Of a DNA stretch of 54,022 nucleotides, positions 49,990 to 54,022 are shown piece by piece; within the stretch, counting starts at the first letter, position 1; each line of letters starts with the position of its first letter. The stretch lies in contig JAOPUT010000168.1 of the NCBI GenBank assembly GCA_025963385.1, positions 1-54,022 of the forward strand, given 5' to 3'. This stretch comes from Mycobacterium sp. Lineage in GTDB: Bacteria; Actinomycetota; Actinomycetes; Mycobacteriales; Mycobacteriaceae. Made by a program: the position numbers and the translations under genes. The notes under the pieces were generated by a model. The model was not told where the DNA came from. It saw only the letters and a program-made list of their open reading frames with translations, and did not search any database.

Positions 49990-51090
49990 ATGCGGGCGGT
50001 AGTGCTTCGTGGTGGTGAGCTGACGGTCCGGGATACGGCCGACCCGGTGCCGGGCCACGGCGAGTTGTTGCTGAGGACCCTGAGCACGGCGATCTGCGCC
50101 TCGGACGTCCACTTCATGGACCATCCCGACCTGGCGATCGACGATCCGACCGGCCGCTCGCTCTACGACCCCGACCGCGACCTCGTGCTCGGGCACGAAT
50201 TCGTCGGTGAGATCGTCGGCTACGGGCCCGGTTGCACCGAGGAGATTCCGCTCGGGACTCGGGTGACGTCCATCCCGATCCGGCTGGTCGACGGCGGGGC
50301 AGGCGGTTCGCGGATCATCGGCCAGCACCCCGAATCTCAGGGCAGCTTCGGCGAATTGGTGGTGGTGGCCGAGGCATTGGCCAGGCCTGTCGAGAGCGAC
50401 GTCTCGAGTGATGCCGTCGCGCTGGTCGACGCCTTCGCGGTCGGCGAGTTCTACGTTCGGTCCGCCGCCGTGACCGCAGGCGAGATTCCGATCGTGATCG
50501 GGGCGGGCGCCATCGGGCTGTCGGCGGTGGCCGCGCTGGCCAGCAGGGGAGTCGAGCCGATCGTCGTCTCCGACTACAAGTCCGAGCGGCGGGATCTCGC
50601 GCGTGCGTTCGGCGCCCACGTCCTCGTCGACCCCGCTGCGCAGTCACCCATCGAGGAGTGGCGCCAGCTCCGCGCCGAGCGCAATCTCTGGGGGCCGTGC
50701 GTGATCTTCGAATGCGTCGGCGCCGCGGGCCTGATCCAGCGGATCGTCGAGTCGGCCGACATGGCGACCCGGATCTACTGCGCCGGTGGTTGGTACACGG
50801 GCGACACGCTCGACATCACCACCGCGACACGGCAGGGCGTCACCATTCAGTTCGGCGGAGGACCCATGCCGCAGGACTGGTACGGCACCCTCGACGCCAT
50901 CGCCGAGGGGCGCCTCGACCCCCTGCCGAGCGTCGGCGGGGTGATCGACCTCGACGGGGTCCCCGACGCGCTCGAGCAGGCTCGGAGGTCCGACGGGCCG
51001 CCGAGGATCGTCGTCCACCCGAATCCCAAGGCGAGCGGAGCGACGGGGAAAGATCTCGAGGCGAGTGGAAGCATGAAGGGTTCCTCATGA
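49990..51090 (+). CDS. zinc-type medium-chain alcohol dehydrogenase
   Basis: A 366-residue MDR enzyme. The catalytic zinc ligands are Cys in AICASDVHF (about residue 37) and the His-Glu of LGHEFVGE (about 70). The cofactor loop is IGAGAIGLSAV (about 170). The four-Cys structural zinc lobe of classical alcohol dehydrogenases is missing, as in some sorbitol- or threonine-dehydrogenase relatives. MRAVVLRGGEL at ATG 49990 is a typical start. First gene of an IclR-controlled operon: the next gene overlaps by 4 bp. Confidence 0.9.
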   Translation: MRAVVLRGGELTVRDTADPVPGHGELLLRTLSTAICASDVHFMDHPDLAIDDPTGRSLYDPDRDLVLGHEFVGEIVGYGPGCTEEIPLGTRVTSIPIRLVDGGAGGSRIIGQHPESQGSFGELVVVAEALARPVESDVSSDAVALVDAFAVGEFYVRSAAVTAGEIPIVIGAGAIGLSAVAALASRGVEPIVVSDYKSERRDLARAFGAHVLVDPAAQSPIEEWRQLRAERNLWGPCVIFECVGAAGLIQRIVESADMATRIYCAGGWYTGDTLDITTATRQGVTIQFGGGPMPQDWYGTLDAIAEGRLDPLPSVGGVIDLDGVPDALEQARRSDGPPRIVVHPNPKASGATGKDLEASGSMKGSS

Positions 51091-51503
51091 CCGAACGTGA
51101 AGACCGCCAGGACATCTCGGACGTGCTGATCAGATATGCCACCGGTATCGATCGCCGTGACTGGCCGCTGTTCCGCACCGCATTCACCGATGACTGCGAA
51201 CTGGACTACGGCGAGATCGGCACGTGGCGCGGCATCGACGCCGTCGCCGAGTTCATGGAGACCTCCCACGCGATGGCGGGCCACACCATGCATCGGCTCA
51301 CCAACCAGGTCATCACCGTCGACGGCGACGCGGCCGAGGCGCGTACCTACGTCGATGGCTTGATCATGTTCGGCGAGGGCAACTCCGGCGTCAACGCCGT
51401 CGGGTTCTACGACGACGACTTCGTCAGGACGGCCGACGGTTGGCGGATCGCCCGCCGCCGCTTCACCCCCGTCCGCGTCACCACGGTGGGAGATGGCCAG
51501 TGA
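51087..51503 (+). CDS. SnoaL-like/NTF2-fold protein
   Basis: A 138-residue SnoaL_4-type protein (DISDVLIRYATGIDRRDWPLFRTAFTDDC, a signature of this subgroup, followed by GIDAVAEFM and THRL-type strand MHRLTNQVITVDGD). Related proteins act as isomerases or dehydratases in aromatic catabolism. ATG overlaps the dehydrogenase stop, and the stop overlaps the SDR start, so three proteins are made in coupled fashion. Confidence 0.88.
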   Translation: MTEREDRQDISDVLIRYATGIDRRDWPLFRTAFTDDCELDYGEIGTWRGIDAVAEFMETSHAMAGHTMHRLTNQVITVDGDAAEARTYVDGLIMFGEGNSGVNAVGFYDDDFVRTADGWRIARRRFTPVRVTTVGDGQ

Positions 51504-52318
51504 CCTTCGCCGAGAAGTACGGACCGTGGGCGGTCGTCGCGGGCGCGTCGGACGGGGTCGGTGCGGCATTCGCCGAGGGACTGGCCGAGCGGGGCGTCGA
51601 CGTGGTGCTGCTGGCTCGCCGCCAGGCGGTGCTCGACGAGGTCGCCGCGGGCATCGAGTCTCGCACGAGTGCCCGAACACGAACGGTGACAGTCGATCTC
51701 GCGAGGACCGATGCGGCCGCGGTGATCGCCGAGGCCACCGCCGATCTCGACGTCGGGTTCCTGGTCTACTGCGCGGGCGCCGACCCCGATTTCCAAAATT
51801 TTCTGGACAGCCCGGTGTCGGCGGCCGAGGCGATGATCCAGCGGAACTGCACCGTGCCCGTGCAGCTGTGTCATCACTTCGCCCCGGCGATGGTGGAGCG
51901 CGGCAGCGGCGGCATCGTCGTCTTCGGTTCCGGGGCGGGCTTCGTCGGTGCGCCGAACATGGTCGCCTACGGCGCCACGAAGGCGTTCGACATGGTCTTC
52001 GCCGAGGCCCTCTGGAGCGAACTCCACGACAAGGGCGTCGACGTCCTCGGCCTGATACTCGGCAAGACCGACACCCCCGCCCTGCGGCGGCTGGAGAGGG
52101 ATCTCGGCACGGCGACCGACGACGTGCCGCCGGCCGACGCGGCCACGGTCGACGACGTGATCGCCGAGGCGTTCGACAACCTGGGTAACGGCCCGACCCA
52201 CCTGGTCGGTGAGGTCATGCGCGCAGGCATGCAGATGCTGACCTCGCTGCCACGCAATGACGCGGTGCAGCTCATGATTGCGGCCAGCGCCGCCTCGATG
52301 GGTCCCGGAACTAGCTGA
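51500..52318 (+). CDS. short-chain dehydrogenase/reductase
   Basis: A 272-residue classical SDR: VVAGASDGVGAAFAEGLAERG (cofactor loop, NADP-type with following Arg-Arg), VYCAGA in place of NNAG, and the YGATKAF active-site Tyr-Lys. The GTG at 51500 overlaps the previous stop (GTGA). Likely carries out an alcohol/ketone redox step complementary to the medium-chain dehydrogenase two genes upstream. Confidence 0.9.
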   Translation: MTFAEKYGPWAVVAGASDGVGAAFAEGLAERGVDVVLLARRQAVLDEVAAGIESRTSARTRTVTVDLARTDAAAVIAEATADLDVGFLVYCAGADPDFQNFLDSPVSAAEAMIQRNCTVPVQLCHHFAPAMVERGSGGIVVFGSGAGFVGAPNMVAYGATKAFDMVFAEALWSELHDKGVDVLGLILGKTDTPALRRLERDLGTATDDVPPADAATVDDVIAEAFDNLGNGPTHLVGEVMRAGMQMLTSLPRNDAVQLMIAASAASMGPGTS

Positions 52319-52370
52319 GCAGCAACGACTTCGGTCGAATCTGCGGCGGCACGGTGGTGGGGGCGCGACG

Positions 52371-53444
52371 ATGGCAGCCATGGCCGAAGACGACCCCGAA
52401 CAGCCCACGCTGACCGACGACGACCAGAAAGCGCTGCAGGGCTGGGTCCGCAGCACGGGTCTCGGTTCCCGGGTGACGGACGTCGAACCCCTGACCGGTG
52501 GCAGCCAGAACATCGTGGTGCGCGTGCGAATCGACGGTCGACCGATGGTGCTGCGTCGCCCGCCGCTGCATCCGCGGCCGACGAGCGACAAGACGATGCT
52601 GCGGGAGATCGCGGTACTGACGACACTGGCGGGCACCTCCGTGCCGCATCCTGGCCTCATCGCGGGCTGTGACGACCTCGACGTCCTCGGCGTGGTCTTC
52701 TACCTGATGGAGGAGGTCGACGGCTTCAACCCCGGCAACGAAATGGCGCAGGCGTACGTCGACGATCCGGTCCTGCGGCACGACGTGGGGCTGGCCTACG
52801 CCGCCAGCCTGGCTCGGCTGGGCAACGTCTCGTGGGAGGGCAGTCCGCTCGCGGCGATCCGCAGGCCGGGATCGTTTCTCGCGCGCCAGGTTCCGCAGTT
52901 CCTCGGCCTGCTCGAAAGCTATCGCCACGAGGCCTACGACCCCGGCTCACTACCCGAGGTGACCGGGTTGGCCACGTGGCTCGAGGACAACCGGCCCGCC
53001 GACGGCGAGCCGGGCATCATGCACGGCGACGCCCACCTGAACAACGTGCTGCTGCGCCGCGGTGAACCCGAACTGGCGGCCTTCATCGACTGGGAGATGT
53101 GCACCATCGGGGACCCGCTGCTCGACCTCGGATGGATGATGGTGTGCTGGCCGTCCGAGCCCAACACCATCGACGCGGGCTCGGAACTCGCGGCGCTCGG
53201 CGGTCTTGCGAGTCGGGCCGAACTGCTCGACGCGTACCTGGCCGCAGGCGGGCGACGGACGTCGCGGCTGGACTGGTTCACGGCATTGGCCTGTTTCAAG
53301 CTCGGCATCGTCATCGAGGGCACCTGGTCGCGCTACCTGGCCGGCCAGGCCAGCTGGGAAGCGGGCCAACGGCTGCATGCGTCGGCGACGTCGCTCATCG
53401 AGCTGGGCGCGCGGGTGGCCAAGGGCGACAGCCCGTTCCTCTAG
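52371..53444 (+). CDS. APH/ACAD10-like phosphotransferase
   Basis: A 357-residue aminoglycoside-phosphotransferase-fold kinase. The nucleotide-binding N-lobe has LTGGSQNIVVRVRIDGRPMVLRRPP (split over about 42-66). The Brenner motif is MHGDAHLNNVLL (catalytic Asp, about residue 223), and the metal Asp is in FIDWEMCTIGDPLLDLG. Members near acyl-CoA dehydrogenases (ACAD10 type) phosphorylate hydroxyacyl-CoA intermediates rather than antibiotics. Start ATG 52371, or 52380. It follows the SDR by 52 bp, and its stop overlaps that of the TauE-type gene (CTAG). Confidence 0.9.
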   Translation: MAAMAEDDPEQPTLTDDDQKALQGWVRSTGLGSRVTDVEPLTGGSQNIVVRVRIDGRPMVLRRPPLHPRPTSDKTMLREIAVLTTLAGTSVPHPGLIAGCDDLDVLGVVFYLMEEVDGFNPGNEMAQAYVDDPVLRHDVGLAYAASLARLGNVSWEGSPLAAIRRPGSFLARQVPQFLGLLESYRHEAYDPGSLPEVTGLATWLEDNRPADGEPGIMHGDAHLNNVLLRRGEPELAAFIDWEMCTIGDPLLDLGWMMVCWPSEPNTIDAGSELAALGGLASRAELLDAYLAAGGRRTSRLDWFTALACFKLGIVIEGTWSRYLAGQASWEAGQRLHASATSLIELGARVAKGDSPFL

Positions 53445-54022
53445 CGGTACGTGTCGAGGCCGAGCTTGACCGCGAGGGCCAGGCCTGCGAGCGCGATCAG
53501 CAGCCGCAGGGGTGTCGCGGGTGCGCGTCTGACGATCGCGGGCCCGATCCGCGAGCCGAGCAGACAGCCGATGCCAAGGGGGACCACCGCCAGCCAGTGG
53601 ATCGGCGCGAACACGATGAAGATCAGGGCCGCGACGCCGTTGGCCACCCCGAGGACGACGTTCTTGGTGGCGTTCGCATGAGCCAGGGAGTCGCTGCCCG
53701 TGCGGAGGAACAGGGCGAGCATCAACACCCCCGCTGCGGCGCCGAAGAAGCCGCCGTACACACAGATCGCGAGGACGGCGACGCCCTCCAGCAGCGTGCG
53801 GCTGATGCTGCGGCCGGTGCGGGCGGGGCGGTCGCGCTGAGGCAGCGCGATCAGTACCGACGACGCGGCGAGCAGGACCGGCACCAGGTTCTCGAATCCC
53901 TCGGCGGGGATGGATAACAGCAGCGCGGCGCCCGCCCCACCACCGACCACTCCAGCGGGCACCAGCCGCTTCAGCACCGCGCGTTGGCCCTTCAGCTCGG
54001 GAAGCGAGGCCGACACCGATCC
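53441..54022 (-). CDS. TauE/SafE (DUF81) family permease, partial
   Basis: The C-terminal about 193 residues of a sulfite/organosulfonate exporter-type membrane protein; the 5' end lies outside the window, and the frame is open to the edge (a GTG at 54016 is probably internal). Four or more hydrophobic segments are visible (VPVLLAASSVLIAL, LEGVAVLAICVYGGFFGAAAG, GVANGVAALIFIVF, LRLLIALAGLALAVKLG). ATKNVVLGVANGVAAL and YGGFFGAAAGVLM are family-typical. Substrate is unknown. Confidence 0.88.
   Translation of the reverse strand, partial: GSVSASLPELKGQRAVLKRLVPAGVVGGGAGAALLLSIPAEGFENLVPVLLAASSVLIALPQRDRPARTGRSISRTLLEGVAVLAICVYGGFFGAAAGVLMLALFLRTGSDSLAHANATKNVVLGVANGVAALIFIVFAPIHWLAVVPLGIGCLLGSRIGPAIVRRAPATPLRLLIALAGLALAVKLGLDTYR

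Overview
The window is about 54 kb of high-GC actinobacterial DNA, most likely from a fast-growing Mycobacterium (Mycolicibacterium). The evidence is gene content and order. There is a GAF-GGDEF-EAL gene (Rv1354c/DcpA type) directly downstream of a ThiF-nitroreductase fusion (Rv1355c/MoeY type), a ligB-cstA pair (Rv3062-Rv3063 order), Rv1481-like VWA membrane proteins, an HtdZ-like MaoC hydratase, an F420-type luciferase-like oxidoreductase and many acyl-CoA dehydrogenases. GTG starts, 4-bp ATGA/GTGA overlaps and TANNNT-type -10 boxes also fit. I saw no rRNA, tRNA, insertion sequence, prophage or CRISPR array.

Layout. 1-2154: a partial acyl-CoA dehydrogenase and two tandem TetR regulators resembling gamma-butyrolactone receptors. 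2716-8346: an FAD protein, then a minus-strand operon of a GNAT/FeeM-like protein, MoeY-like fusion and c-di-GMP enzyme. 8724-14345: MaoC hydratase, acyl-CoA dehydrogenases, SDR, thiolase and a GntR regulator (beta-oxidation type). 14398-15389: an EthR-like TetR gene flanked by what look like remnants of a flavin monooxygenase and an alpha/beta hydrolase, behind two tandem operators. 15469-24900: a long catabolic cluster (thiolase, TetR, two crotonases, a DapA-family aldolase, two amidohydrolases separated by a fadD remnant, and a paired two-subunit acyl-CoA dehydrogenase). 24998-34407: accessory genes, including a DUF559-like protein, a carboxylesterase/SnoaL/F420 operon, a type III polyketide synthase with an ICMT-like methyltransferase, an acyl-CoA carboxylase subunit and a P450. 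34488-38551: ybdD, cstA and ligB. 38660-43092: a small repeat peptide, a JmjC/cupin hydroxylase and a sucrase/ferredoxin-like protein, then two VWA membrane proteins. 43102-54022: a molybdopterin oxidoreductase, SDRs, a PoxB-like enzyme, an HxlR/methyltransferase pair, an IclR-controlled dehydrogenase operon, an APH-like kinase and a TauE-type permease.

The most interesting candidate for an undescribed system is 38660-40970. A 58-residue Gly/Asp-rich peptide carries two identical 20-residue repeats, and the DNA repeats differ only at synonymous positions. It sits 9 bp upstream of a ribosomal-oxygenase-like JmjC protein, which is followed by a Cys-rich thioredoxin-fold ferredoxin. This looks like a ribosomally made peptide with an Fe(II)/2-oxoglutarate hydroxylase. 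Second are the acyltransferase-like/MoeY/DcpA operon and a pattern of three genes apparently reduced to short terminal stubs while their neighbours stayed intact.
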